Assembly (NCBI GenBank): GCA_958422185.1
Contig: CATZNW010000005.1
Location: 30,016 to 94,015, forward strand
Length of the DNA stretch: 64,000 bases
DNA from: an uncultured Clostridium sp.
GTDB taxonomy: Bacteria > Bacillota > Clostridia > Oscillospirales > Acutalibacteraceae
Direction of reading: 5' to 3'
The notes beneath the pieces are model-generated. The model did not search any database and was not told the DNA's origin. It worked only from the letters and a program-made list of their open reading frames with translations. A program made the position numbers and the translations under genes. This document shows positions 55,706-64,000 of the stretch, in pieces; within the stretch, counting starts at the first letter, position 1, and every line of letters starts with the position of its first letter.

Positions 55706-57928
55706 TTACTGTATAAAATCATTATTGTCAACAGTTAAAAAGTGAAGAAGCGCGCTGTAACGGCGGCTTTTTTTATCGTTTTCCACCATCGCCCGGATAT
55801 TGTTTTCCGTACCGACAAGAACGATCAGCTTTTTTGCCCTTGTTATTGCTGTGTAAAAAAGATTTCTGTAGGCAAGTTTCTGCGGTGTGGCAATAACCGG
55901 GATTACAACGCCGTCAAACTCAGAGCCCTGGCTTTTATGCACCGTCATTGCATAAGCAAGTTCAAGTTCACCGATACTGGCAACGGAATACATGGCCTCC
56001 CGGTCATCAAAACGGACGTTTATAATATCCGCGGCGCGGTCTATACGGGTCAGAATCCCGATATCACCGTTAAACACACCCATGCCGTTATCGTTTGCCT
56101 TAAACCAAGGAATATCGTAGTTGTTTTTGACCTGCATGACCTTATCGCCCTCGCGCAGAGTATAGCCGCGGGATATAATTTCATTTTTTCCCTTGGCTGG
56201 CGGATTCAGCTGCTTTTGCAGCATCATATTGATATTCTGCGACCCCACTTCGCCTTTCTTCCCCGGGCACAGCACCTGCAGATCCGCAACCGGATCCATT
56301 CCGTAAGCCCCGGGAAGGCGCCGTGTTATAAGATCAACTATTTTTCTGCATGCGGAAAGCGGTACGCTTTCGCGGAGCATGAAAAAATCGGAATCAGCGC
56401 CGTTGTCTGTTGTAACCGGCATTTCTCCCTTAACAACTCTATGCGCATTTGTAACTATCAGGCTCTGCATTGCCTGACGAAAGATCCTGTCAAGCTCAAC
56501 AACGGGTATCATTCCGCTTTTTATAAGGTCGCTCAGTACGTTTCCGGCGCCTACGGGCGGAAGCTGATCCTTATCTCCCACCATGATAAGACGGGCACGC
56601 AGGGGAAGCGCGTCAAGCAGGGAATCAAAAAGGAAAATATCCACCATTGAAAGCTCGTCAACAATTACGGCGTCCACATCAAGCGGATTTTTGCGGTTAT
56701 GTACGAAAACAGGCGTGTCACTGCCGTCTCTGTACTCAACTTCAAGCAGACGGTGAACCGTTTTCGCTTCCTGACCCGTAAGCTCTGTCATTCGCTTTGC
56801 GGCTCTTCCCGTAGGCGCGGCAAGCGCAACCTCAAGCCCCCTGTTTTGCATAAGCGCTATAATTCCTTTAACGGTTGTTGTTTTACCCGTGCCGGGACCT
56901 CCCGTTAAGATCAGCAAGCCTTTATTTACCGCGATCTCGATCGCTTTGCGCTGTTTTGAGTCAAATTCAATACCGTTTGCCTTTTCAAACGCATAGATCT
57001 CCGCGCCGGAGATCTCACTCTGCTGCGGCGGATAATTTACCGATACCTTAATGCGCTCTGCTATGGCCTTTTCCGCATTATACGCTCCCGGTGTAAACAG
57101 AAATTCGCGGCCGTCAATATCTTCACGGAAAAGGCGGTGATATTCCAGCGCGTCGTCCACCGCGATCTCTGCGGTATCATCAGAACAATCCAGGTAATTC
57201 TTTGCTGTTTTTACAACGGATTCACGCGGCAGGCAGGTGTGCCCGTTTGAAAGATTGTATTCAACAATATGCTCGGCAAGCGACTGCGCCCTCAGCCCCG
57301 GCGAAACAGGCTCCTCAAGGTTCTCGGCAATCTCTTCCGCGCGGTCGAAATCATAGATACCGGCTGAAACAAAATCGTAAGGATTGTCACTGAAAACTTC
57401 TGTTGCGTTTTCACGGAAAAACTTATAAGCGTCAAAAGCCTCTTTCTGGGTAAGGCCTTTTTCCTTTAATTCCTCTATCGTCTGCCGCGAAGCAAACTTT
57501 TCTATAAAGCTTTTCTGTATCTTTCTTGCCATAGGACGGCTGATGCCCTTTACAGACACAAGCCGCTCCAGATCATTTTCAATAACGTCAAAAGATTCCG
57601 CGCCGAAAGCGTTTACTATCTTTTCCGCGGTTGCACGGCGTACGCCTTTTATTATGCCGCTTGAAAGATAGCGCAGGATTCCGGCGGCGTCCTGCGGCAG
57701 AGTTTCCGTAAGCGTTTCGGCCTTAAACTGCCTGCCGTATGACGGGTGGACCACCCACTCCCCCGCTGCCTCTATCTGAGAGCCGACCGCAAGCTGAGGA
57801 AAATTGCCCACAACGGTAACGCCCTCATTTCCGCTTGAAATCTCCATAACCGTATAGCCGTTTTCCTCATTGTAAAACGTTATATCCTCTACGGTGCCTT
57901 TTATATTTTCAAGCATTTTTTCAGCCAT
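55706..57928 (-). CDS. recD2: RecD2-type DNA helicase (SF1B)
   Basis: 740 residues. The N-terminal extension (GTVEDITFYNEENGYTVMEI) and helix-hairpin-helix region (ILRYLSSGIIKGVRRATAEKI) are typical of RecD2, not of RecBCD-associated RecD. Helicase motifs: GGPGTGKTT at about 341-349, VDELSMVD, MVGDKDQLPPVG, and YAMTVHKSQGSEF near the C-terminus. It unwinds DNA 5' to 3' and is linked to repair and fork restart. Transcribed alone or with the MreB-like gene. Confidence 0.94.
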   Translation of the reverse strand: MAEKMLENIKGTVEDITFYNEENGYTVMEISSGNEGVTVVGNFPQLAVGSQIEAAGEWVVHPSYGRQFKAETLTETLPQDAAGILRYLSSGIIKGVRRATAEKIVNAFGAESFDVIENDLERLVSVKGISRPMARKIQKSFIEKFASRQTIEELKEKGLTQKEAFDAYKFFRENATEVFSDNPYDFVSAGIYDFDRAEEIAENLEEPVSPGLRAQSLAEHIVEYNLSNGHTCLPRESVVKTAKNYLDCSDDTAEIAVDDALEYHRLFREDIDGREFLFTPGAYNAEKAIAERIKVSVNYPPQQSEISGAEIYAFEKANGIEFDSKQRKAIEIAVNKGLLILTGGPGTGKTTTVKGIIALMQNRGLEVALAAPTGRAAKRMTELTGQEAKTVHRLLEVEYRDGSDTPVFVHNRKNPLDVDAVIVDELSMVDIFLFDSLLDALPLRARLIMVGDKDQLPPVGAGNVLSDLIKSGMIPVVELDRIFRQAMQSLIVTNAHRVVKGEMPVTTDNGADSDFFMLRESVPLSACRKIVDLITRRLPGAYGMDPVADLQVLCPGKKGEVGSQNINMMLQKQLNPPAKGKNEIISRGYTLREGDKVMQVKNNYDIPWFKANDNGMGVFNGDIGILTRIDRAADIINVRFDDREAMYSVASIGELELAYAMTVHKSQGSEFDGVVIPVIATPQKLAYRNLFYTAITRAKKLIVLVGTENNIRAMVENDKKSRRYSALLHFLTVDNNDFIQ

Positions 57929-58009
57929 AGATTTTACCTCTCTTGCTTTAAAATTGTATCACAAATATATAAAAAAATAAAGACAAACGCCGCCAAATTT
58001 AAACTAAAT

Positions 58010-58040
58010 TAAAAAAATCCGTCCTGGTAAAAGGACGGAT
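58010..58040 (-). terminator. Intrinsic terminator after the LRR gene
   Basis: ATCCGTCC (58017-58024) pairs with GGACGGAT (58033-58040), followed on the - strand by a T run. The LRR gene is therefore monocistronic. Confidence 0.8.
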
Positions 58041-58063
58041 CAAGTATTTGCAATTCATTTAAA

Positions 58064-59884
58064 TTATTTTTTCTTTTTAGAGATCAATAATAAGGCACCG
58101 GAAAGAACAGCAGCACCTGCTGCGGCAACAAGACCTGCATATGACGCGCCGGTATTAGGCGATTTTGCCAAACCGCTTGCAGTTGAATTTGCTGTCTCAC
58201 CCTTAACGTGATTTGAATCTGTAGCTTTACCCGTTTCGGTATTGTTTGTTGTCTGGTCATCAATATCACTTGTCGGTACATCGGGAATAACTGTTGTTTC
58301 TTCCTGAGCGGCTTTAATTGTTAAAACTGAGGTAGCCGTTGCGTTTGTATAATTCAAAGTTACGGTGTGATCTCCTACAGAAAGCGTATCAAGATAAGCC
58401 GGTTTGAATGTGAGTATTGTTGAACCTTCAGCAAGCGTATAATTTGCCGGATCAACTGTTTCTCCATCCATAGCTACGCTTACAAAATCATTTATATCAT
58501 AGTTACAGCGAATCGTTGCGCCTTCCGAAGAACCTTTTGTATATTCCTTATTAATTTCTGTTATTGATCCTCCTAGTTTCTCAAGAATTTCTGAAATATT
58601 TGAAACCGTTATATGAACATCCATTTTCCCAATCGATTCATTTTTAGAATTTTTAACTGCAAAATCATAATCAACCGATGAGGATACAAAATTTCCCGGA
58701 TTAACTAATGTTATAACGCCGTTAATGCTGTCATATTTTGCGTATTCTGACACAATCGTAACATCATCAAAATATTTCGTTGGGATAACTTCGGACAGAT
58801 CAAGCGTGCAAACCTTATTTTCATCCAATGATGCCTCAAGAGAAACATATTGTGTATCACAAGTCAAACCCCATAATTCTGCATTATTGCTGATGTCCAA
58901 TGCAGTTAACTGGTTGCCGGAGCAATCTAAACATTCTAATTCCGAATTGTTGCTGATGTCCAGTATTGAAAGCTGGCAGTTAGTGCAATACAATTCAGTT
59001 AATTTCAAATTTTGGCTTACATCCAAATTTGTTATATTACTGCACCCTAAATACTCCAATTCAGGATTGCTACTGACATCGAGTGATGTTAGTGGGTTGT
59101 TGTAGCATGATAAAAATCTTAATTTCATATTATTGTTTACGTTCAGTGCAGTTAGCTGATTACCGTAGCAAGATAAACTTGTTAATTCCAGATTATTATT
59201 TACATCCAGTTTAGTTAGTTCGTTGTAGGAGCAATCCAAAGACACTAATTCTGGATTATTGTTTACATCCAGTTCAGTTAGTTCGTTGTAGGAGCAATAT
59301 AAATACGATAATTTCGGATTATTATTTACATCCAGTTCAGTTAGTTCGTTATCGTAACAAGCTAAATACGTTAATTCCGGATTTCTGCTGACATCAAGTG
59401 TGGAAAGCTGATTAGAAAAACATATCAAAGATGTTAATCTCGTATTATTGCTGATGTCCAATGTAGTTATCTGATTGATGAAACAACTCAAACTAGTTAA
59501 TGCAGTAAAGAACTCGACACCCTGCAAAGAATGAATTACTTGTTCATCGTCATAATTTTCCGGATCAATTTCCGGAATGAATATTTCCGTTACAGCTTGG
59601 ACCTCATTGTTTGTTATATATGAATTTTCCGCAAATCCTAATCCATCAGCAAGATATTTTCTAAAATGATTATCAGGAAAATTATTTTTACAGATATGCA
59701 GTTCTCCGTTTTCATTTACGCAGGCCGGAACTCCGCTGAATATGCCGAACACATTGCCGGTGCAAGCTGACTCCGCTCTAAGCGACTCATTTTCAGATTC
59801 CGCAAATGCGATGGCGGATACCGCACATGTGCTTACAAGCATAATCACTGCCAAAAAAAAGGAAAGAAATTTTTTTAGCCTCAT
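58064..59884 (-). CDS. Cysteine-ladder leucine-rich-repeat surface protein with SPNTG anchor
   Basis: 606 residues from the ATG at 59884 (GAGGAGG site). Signal peptide to about residue 28; a short cap domain; then LRRs from about 129 to 342. The repeat unit is 21 residues (L-T-x-L-D-V-x-x-N-x-x-L-x-x-L-x-C-x-x-N), with a Cys at 134, 155, 176, 197, 218, 239, 260, 281, 300, 321, 342, as in internalin J. Two Ig-like or X2-like domains follow, then a Thr/Asn-rich spacer and SPNTG-hydrophobic helix-KKKK, a variant of the sortase LPxTG motif. It is probably an adhesin. It faces an XRE regulator gene. Confidence 0.9.
   Translation of the reverse strand: MRLKKFLSFFLAVIMLVSTCAVSAIAFAESENESLRAESACTGNVFGIFSGVPACVNENGELHICKNNFPDNHFRKYLADGLGFAENSYITNNEVQAVTEIFIPEIDPENYDDEQVIHSLQGVEFFTALTSLSCFINQITTLDISNNTRLTSLICFSNQLSTLDVSRNPELTYLACYDNELTELDVNNNPKLSYLYCSYNELTELDVNNNPELVSLDCSYNELTKLDVNNNLELTSLSCYGNQLTALNVNNNMKLRFLSCYNNPLTSLDVSSNPELEYLGCSNITNLDVSQNLKLTELYCTNCQLSILDISNNSELECLDCSGNQLTALDISNNAELWGLTCDTQYVSLEASLDENKVCTLDLSEVIPTKYFDDVTIVSEYAKYDSINGVITLVNPGNFVSSSVDYDFAVKNSKNESIGKMDVHITVSNISEILEKLGGSITEINKEYTKGSSEGATIRCNYDINDFVSVAMDGETVDPANYTLAEGSTILTFKPAYLDTLSVGDHTVTLNYTNATATSVLTIKAAQEETTVIPDVPTSDIDDQTTNNTETGKATDSNHVKGETANSTASGLAKSPNTGASYAGLVAAAGAAVLSGALLLISKKKK
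58859..59500 (-). repeat. About ten tandem 63-bp units coding for LRRs
   Basis: The units are 60-63 bp (21 codons) and several in the middle (about 59160-59400) are nearly identical at the DNA level, for example the recurring TCAGTTAGTTCGTT block. One unit is two codons short (Cys281 to Cys300). Such similarity allows unit gain or loss by recombination. Confidence 0.8.
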
Positions 59885-59956
59885 TGTAAACCTCCTCAAA
59901 TTAGATAAACAAAAAATAATTAACTTACAGATAATATCCGTAGCAGTATCTATTTT

Positions 59957-59997
59957 ACACTATATTAGGTGTATCGTCAATACACTAAATGAAGTGT
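59957..59997. promoter_or_regulatory. Two operator-like palindromes between the LRR gene and the XRE regulator
   Basis: ACACTATATTAGGTGT (59957-59972) and ACACTAAATGAAGTGT (59982-59997) share ACACT-N6-(A/G)GTGT and are 25 bp centre to centre. A TATAAT at 60002-60007 for the XRE gene lies just beyond the second site. Placement suits a small XRE dimer controlling both directions. Confidence 0.5.
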
Positions 59998-60037
59998 AGC
60001 GTATAATTTATTTATTAATATTAAGGAGATGCACTTT

Positions 60038-60250
60038 ATGAAAGATTACACGGAAAGAATAAGAGATCTGAGAGAAGATAATGATAAAACGCAGCAGGAG
60101 ATCGCCGATTATCTTGGCACTACGCAGCAAGTCTATTCAAGATACGAAAAAGGGATCAATGAAATGCCGATCAGACACATTATTGCTTTGTGCAAATACT
60201 ACCATGTTTCTGCGGACTATATACTTGGATTAAAGGATGAGATCAACTAA
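60038..60250 (+). CDS. Small XRE-family HTH regulator
   Basis: 70 residues from the ATG at 60038 (AAGGAGAT site); the ATG at 60029 is inside the site. Almost the whole protein is one HTH_3 domain: IRDLREDNDKTQQEIADYLG, TTQQVYSRYEKGINEMP and the ending SADYILGLK. It has no other domain for ligand binding. It lies 153 nt from the divergent LRR surface gene and is its most likely local regulator, as well as its own. Confidence 0.88.
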   Translation: MKDYTERIRDLREDNDKTQQEIADYLGTTQQVYSRYEKGINEMPIRHIIALCKYYHVSADYILGLKDEIN

Positions 60251-60262
60251 AAAAAAAATAAC

Positions 60263-60288
60263 AAGAGCGGCAAAAGCCGTTCTTTTTT
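60263..60288 (+). terminator. Intrinsic terminator after the first XRE gene
   Basis: AAGAGCGGC-AAAA-GCCGTTCTT (one G-U) followed by T, 12 nt after the stop. Confidence 0.75.
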
Positions 60289-60435
60289 ACAACAACAAGA
60301 TTACTCTACAACCGTTTATAGTTATATCACCAAAATATAATATACTGCAAAATGCGGTATTTTCAACATAACAGCTTGCTTTTTTATAATATGAATTAGC
60401 CATTATAGATAACTAAAATCGATATAGAGGTAACT

Positions 60436-60645
60436 ATGAAAGAATATTGTAAAAAAATCAAAGATCTTAGAGTAGAAAGCGGTTTCACTATCAAAGAAAC
60501 AGCAAAAAAGTTAGGAATAAGCCCGAAAACATACAGCAATTATGAAAAAGGGATAAGCAAGATCCCCATAAGGCAACTTATATCAATATGCCTTTTATAC
60601 AACGTTTCGGCTGATTACATACTGGGGTTAAAAAAGAGAGAGTAA
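60436..60645 (+). CDS. Small XRE-family HTH regulator, paralogue of the preceding one
   Basis: 69 residues, one HTH_3 domain with the same frame as its neighbour (IKDLRVESGFTIKETAKKLG, SPKTYSNYEKGISKIPIRQ, SADYILGLKK). The recognition helix differs (GISPKTYSNY against GTTQQVYSRY), so it should bind another site. GAGG lies 8 nt before the ATG. It is separated from the first XRE gene by a terminator, so it has its own promoter. Confidence 0.85.
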   Translation: MKEYCKKIKDLRVESGFTIKETAKKLGISPKTYSNYEKGISKIPIRQLISICLLYNVSADYILGLKKRE

Positions 60646-60650
60646 GAGAG

Positions 60651-60680
60651 CAAAAAAAAGAGCAGTCCGAAGACTGCTCT
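60651..60680 (-). terminator. Intrinsic terminator after tuf
   Basis: AGAGCAGTC-CGAA-GACTGCTCT (9-bp stem, tetraloop); on the - strand it is followed by a run of eight T. It may also stop the + XRE transcript weakly. Confidence 0.85.
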
Positions 60681-60695
60681 GATTTATTGAGTAAA

Positions 60696-61892
60696 TTACT
60701 CTTCAACTTCTGTTACAACGCCTGAACCAACGGTTCTGCCGCCCTCACGGATAGCGAAGCGAAGACCCTTTTCGATAGCGATAGGAGTGATAAGCTCAAC
60801 ATCCATAAGAACGTTATCGCCAGGCATGCACATCTCTGTGCCTTCAGGAAGAGTGATAACACCGGTAACGTCTGTTGTTCTGAAATAGAACTGCGGACGA
60901 TAGTTGTTGAAGAACGGAGTATGACGGCCGCCTTCATCCTTGGTCAATACATAAACCTGACCTTTGAACTTGGTGTGCGGGTGAATGGAACCCGGCTTTG
61001 CAAGAACCTGACCTCTCTGGATCTCAGTTCTCTGAACACCACGAAGAAGTGCGCCAACGTTGTCACCGGCCTGTGTGAAGTCAAGAGACTTACGGAACAT
61101 TTCAAGACCTGTGCAAACCGTCTTTCTGATCTCTTCTTTAATACCAACGATCTCAACTTCCTCGTTGAGCTTAAGAACACCGCGCTCTACTCTACCTGTA
61201 GCAACAGTACCACGGCCAGTGATGGTCATAACATCCTCTACCGGCATAAGGAACGGAAGGTTCTCATCACGCTCAGGAGTTGGGATATAGGTATCAACAG
61301 CCTCAAGGAGCTCTCTGATGCAATCGCAAGCAGGATCGTCATTTGAAGCAGCGTTAAGAGCATTAAGAGCCGAACCTCTGATGATCGGGATATCGTCGCC
61401 CGGGAATTCATACTCGTTGAGCGTATCACGAATCTCCATTTCAACAAGCTCAAGAAGCTCTTCATCGTCTACCTGATCTACCTTATTCATGAATACAACG
61501 ATATAAGGTACGCCAACCTGACGAGCAAGAAGAAGGTGCTCTTTGGTCTGAGCCATAGGGCCGTCAGTTGCAGCGATAACAAGGATAGCGCCGTCCATCT
61601 GAGCTGCGCCGGTGATCATGTTCTTGATGTAGTCGGCATGTCCGGGGCAGTCAACGTGAGCATAGTGACGAGTCTCTGTTTCATACTCAACGTGAGCAGT
61701 ATTGATTGTAATACCACGCTCTCTCTCTTCGGGAGCCTTATCGATATCAGCATAGTCCTCAAACTTTGCGTGACCTTCATTTGCAAGATACTTTGTAATA
61801 GCAGCCGTAAGAGTGGTTTTACCGTGGTCAACGTGGCCGATTGTACCGATGTTTACATGCGGTTTAGAACGGTTAAACTTTTCTTTTGCCAT
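60696..61892 (-). CDS. tuf: Elongation factor Tu
   Basis: 398 residues, full length. GTPase motifs [31 protein letters not shown]; domains II and III are complete. It delivers aminoacyl-tRNA to the ribosome. 111 nt after fusA in the same direction, the usual str-operon order. Confidence 0.97.
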   Translation of the reverse strand: MAKEKFNRSKPHVNIGTIGHVDHGKTTLTAAITKYLANEGHAKFEDYADIDKAPEERERGITINTAHVEYETETRHYAHVDCPGHADYIKNMITGAAQMDGAILVIAATDGPMAQTKEHLLLARQVGVPYIVVFMNKVDQVDDEELLELVEMEIRDTLNEYEFPGDDIPIIRGSALNALNAASNDDPACDCIRELLEAVDTYIPTPERDENLPFLMPVEDVMTITGRGTVATGRVERGVLKLNEEVEIVGIKEEIRKTVCTGLEMFRKSLDFTQAGDNVGALLRGVQRTEIQRGQVLAKPGSIHPHTKFKGQVYVLTKDEGGRHTPFFNNYRPQFYFRTTDVTGVITLPEGTEMCMPGDNVLMDVELITPIAIEKGLRFAIREGGRTVGSGVVTEVEE

Positions 61893-62003
61893 TGGATTTT
61901 CCTCCTTAAAAATTTAGGTAGTTAAATTGTTATGATTATTTTATCAAAGCACAGATAAAATATCAAGTGTTTTTAATAATTTTGTTTTAATAATAGGAAT
62001 AAA

Positions 62004-64000
62004 TTAATCTTTTTTAGCCCTTGTAGAGATGATTTCCTCAGAAATTGACTTCGGAACAGGCTCATATCCGTCAGGCTCCATGGTGTAATTGCCGCGTCCC
62101 TGTGTTTTTGAACGCAGATCATTTACATAACCAAACATTTCGGAAAGCGGAACACGGGCATTGATCTGCTTGGCTCCGGCTCTGTCTTCCATACCCTGGA
62201 TCTGACCGCGGCGTGAATTGAGATCGCCGATAACGTCGCCCATGTAATCTTCGGGAACGATGACCGTTACCTTCATCATAGGCTCAAGAATGATCGGGTT
62301 TGCTTTTTTAGCTGCATCCTTAAACGCCATAGAACCTGCGATCTTGAATGCCATCTCGGAAGAGTCTACCTCGTGATAAGATCCGTCATAAAGCTCTACC
62401 TTGATATCTACCATCGGGTAACCTGCAAGAACACCGCTCTTCATGGCACCCTGGATACCTGCATCAACGGCAGGAATATATTCCTTGGGAATCGCGCCGC
62501 CTACAACCGTATTGACAAATTCATAGCCTTTGCCGATACCGTTTTCATCAACGTTTGGAGACATGCGGATCTTAACGTGACCGTACTGACCCGAACCGCC
62601 CGACTGGCGCTTATATTTGGTATCAGACATGGATTCAGACTGGATCGTTTCTTTATATGCAACCTGAGGAGCACCGATATTGGCCTCTACCTTAAACTCA
62701 CGAAGCATACGGTCTACAATGATCTCAAGATGAAGTTCGCCCATGCCGGCAATGATCGTCTGGCCTGTTTCCTCATCCGTATACACCTTGAAAGTGGGGT
62801 CCTCTTCTGCAAGTTTTGCAAGAGCAATACCCATCTTTTCCTGACCGGCTTTGGTCTTTGGCTCAACGGCAACACGGATAACCGGATCCGGGAAGTTCAT
62901 TGACTCAAGGATAATAGGATGATCCTCATCACACAAAGTATCACCGGTTGTGGTATTTTTAAGACCTACAGCGGCTGCGATATCACCTGCGTAAACCTCT
63001 GTGATATCCTCTCTGTGGTTTGCATGCATCTGAAGAATACGACCCATTCTTTCCCTGTGGCCCTTAACGGAGTTATAGACCTGTGAGCCTGCGTTGAGAA
63101 CGCCGGAATATACACGGAAATAGCATATTTTACCAACGAACGGGTCTGTTGCGATCTTGAAAGCAAGAGCAGAGAAAGGCTCCGAATCAGAAGAATGGCG
63201 GTACTCTTCCTCGTCCGTTTCCGGATTAACGCCCTTGATGGATTCAACATCGGTAGGAGCCGGCATAAAATCAACAATGGCATCAAGAAGGGGCTGAACG
63301 CCCTTGTTCCTGTAAGAAGTACCGCAGGTGATCGGCACCATATCACAGCTGCATGTTGCTTTTCTGATCGTCTTTTTGATTTCATCAACGGTAAGTTCCT
63401 GACCGTCGAAATATTTTTCCATAAGAGCTTCGTCCTGCTCCGCAACAGCTTCAAGAAGCTTTTCACGATACTCCTGCGCAAGCTCTTTCATATCCTCCGG
63501 GATCTCCTCGCGGCGGATATCGTTGCCCATATCGTCATAATAGATCTCAGCATCCATATTGATAAGATCTACAATACCTCTGAAGGTATCCTCAGATCCG
63601 ATAGGAAGCTGGATCGGAACAGCGTTGCACTTAAATCTGTCCTTTACCATGCTTAAAACATTGTAAAAGTCTGCGCCCATAATATCCATTTTATTTACAT
63701 AGATCATACGGGGTACATTATAGTCATCCGCCTGACGCCATACGGTTTCTGACTGAGGCTCTACGCCGCCCTTTGCGCAAAGAACGGTAACAGCGCCGTC
63801 CAGAACGCGAAGGGAACGCTGAACTTCAACGGTGAAATCAACGTGGCCCGGGGTGTCTATAATATTGATCCTGTGATTTTTCCAAAAGCAGGTTGTGGCA
63901 GCGGAAGTGATCGTTATACCTCTTTCCTGCTCCTGCGCCATCCAGTCCATTGTGGCGGCGCCGTCATGCGTTTCGCCTATTTTATGATTTATTCCCGTAT
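62004..64000 (-). CDS. fusA: Elongation factor G, 5' end outside window
   Basis: The frame stays open to the window end ([22 protein letters not shown] as described in parts: GINHKIG then GETHDGA precede the first internal ATG), so the first ~30-35 residues with the P-loop are missing. [17 protein letters not shown] and NKMD are present, then domains II to V to the normal C-terminus. It moves tRNA and mRNA on the ribosome. No frameshift or odd residue seen. Confidence 0.96.
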   Translation of the reverse strand, partial: TGINHKIGETHDGAATMDWMAQEQERGITITSAATTCFWKNHRINIIDTPGHVDFTVEVQRSLRVLDGAVTVLCAKGGVEPQSETVWRQADDYNVPRMIYVNKMDIMGADFYNVLSMVKDRFKCNAVPIQLPIGSEDTFRGIVDLINMDAEIYYDDMGNDIRREEIPEDMKELAQEYREKLLEAVAEQDEALMEKYFDGQELTVDEIKKTIRKATCSCDMVPITCGTSYRNKGVQPLLDAIVDFMPAPTDVESIKGVNPETDEEEYRHSSDSEPFSALAFKIATDPFVGKICYFRVYSGVLNAGSQVYNSVKGHRERMGRILQMHANHREDITEVYAGDIAAAVGLKNTTTGDTLCDEDHPIILESMNFPDPVIRVAVEPKTKAGQEKMGIALAKLAEEDPTFKVYTDEETGQTIIAGMGELHLEIIVDRMLREFKVEANIGAPQVAYKETIQSESMSDTKYKRQSGGSGQYGHVKIRMSPNVDENGIGKGYEFVNTVVGGAIPKEYIPAVDAGIQGAMKSGVLAGYPMVDIKVELYDGSYHEVDSSEMAFKIAGSMAFKDAAKKANPIILEPMMKVTVIVPEDYMGDVIGDLNSRRGQIQGMEDRAGAKQINARVPLSEMFGYVNDLRSKTQGRGNYTMEPDGYEPVPKSISEEIISTRAKKD

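Noticed and set aside
55675..55745. TTGACA near the end of recD2 as a promoter of the MreB-like gene
   Set aside because: The nearest TATAAT is 26 nt away, too far for a normal spacer.
55742..56650. 302-codon + strand open frame opposite recD2
   Set aside because: It is the reverse-strand shadow of a clear helicase gene; no ribosome binding site and no recognisable protein.
58859..59500. Tandem ~63-bp repeats as a possible CRISPR or minisatellite
   Set aside because: The period is 21 codons, the frame is open throughout, and the units encode leucine-rich repeats.
60038..60645. Two small XRE genes as a prophage remnant
   Set aside because: No integrase, structural or replication genes nearby, and the flanks are core genes (tuf) and a surface protein gene.

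Overview
The window looks like part of the chromosome of a strictly anaerobic, low-to-moderate GC, Gram-positive bacterium of the class Clostridia. A gut Oscillospiraceae/Ruminococcaceae-type lineage is my best guess, but no 16S or other phylogenetic marker was compared. The reasons are a six-subunit Rnf complex, a superoxide reductase with a flavin reductase-rubredoxin partner, ECF vitamin transport, AGGAGG-type ribosome binding sites, sortase-type C-termini (LPNTG, SPNTG) and a teichoic-type CDP-polyol phosphotransferase. I saw no rRNA, tRNA, CRISPR array, insertion sequence or phage module.

Layout. (1) 1-2885, + strand: three glycosyltransferase genes, the first cut by the window edge. (2) 2914-3001: a nested inverted repeat between convergent genes. 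(3) 23626 down to 2996, - strand: one ~20 kb cell-surface polysaccharide operon read from a TTGACT-17-TATAAT promoter. It encodes the initiating sugar-phosphate transferase, an aldo/keto reductase, a split transketolase, two GT4 enzymes, an EpsG-type polymerase, five consecutive GT2 enzymes, a flippase, a CDP-polyol phosphotransferase, an IspD/TarI-type cytidylyltransferase, an SDR epimerase, three membrane acyltransferases (one frameshifted) and a GT14 enzyme. (4) 23.8-27.8 kb: small units for a metallophosphoesterase plus zinc-dependent phospholipase C-like protein (apparent ACG start), superoxide reductase facing Hrb across a shared control region, and a frameshifted LytTR regulator with its DUF3021 partner. 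(5) 36034 down to 27779, - strand: rnfCDGEAB followed by apbE, a NusG-domain-II protein, a Gx transporter, a gamma-carbonic anhydrase-like protein and a GNAT enzyme. (6) 36.2-38.0 kb: a small lipoprotein and a HAD hydrolase-DUF523 fusion. (7) 44246 down to 38066, - strand: an F-type ATP synthase operon in which the delta and alpha subunits are one polypeptide. (8) 44.4-47.4 kb, + strand: proS, galE and a small membrane protein. (9) 47.5-60.7 kb: a 1114-residue LPNTG surface protein, an ECF transporter, an MreB-like protein, RecD2, a cysteine-ladder LRR surface protein, and two small XRE regulators, one facing the LRR gene across paired operator-like palindromes. (10) 60.7-64 kb, - strand: tuf and fusA, the latter cut by the window end.

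How it fits together. Rnf oxidises reduced ferredoxin with NAD+ and exports cations; the ATP synthase a few kilobases away can use that gradient. ApbE, encoded in the Rnf operon, supplies the covalent FMN that RnfG and RnfD need. The ATP synthase c subunit lacks the Gln and Ser ligands of sodium-type c rings, so proton coupling is the simpler reading. The polysaccharide operon holds initiation, elongation, polymerisation, export and acyl decoration in one unit, and also has genes that could make and transfer a CDP-activated polyol phosphate. The most unusual item is the delta-alpha ATP synthase fusion. Next come the apparent ACG start, the AT-tract frameshift in an acyltransferase, the HAD-DUF523 fusion, the SOR/Hrb control region, and the XRE/cysteine-ladder adhesin pair.
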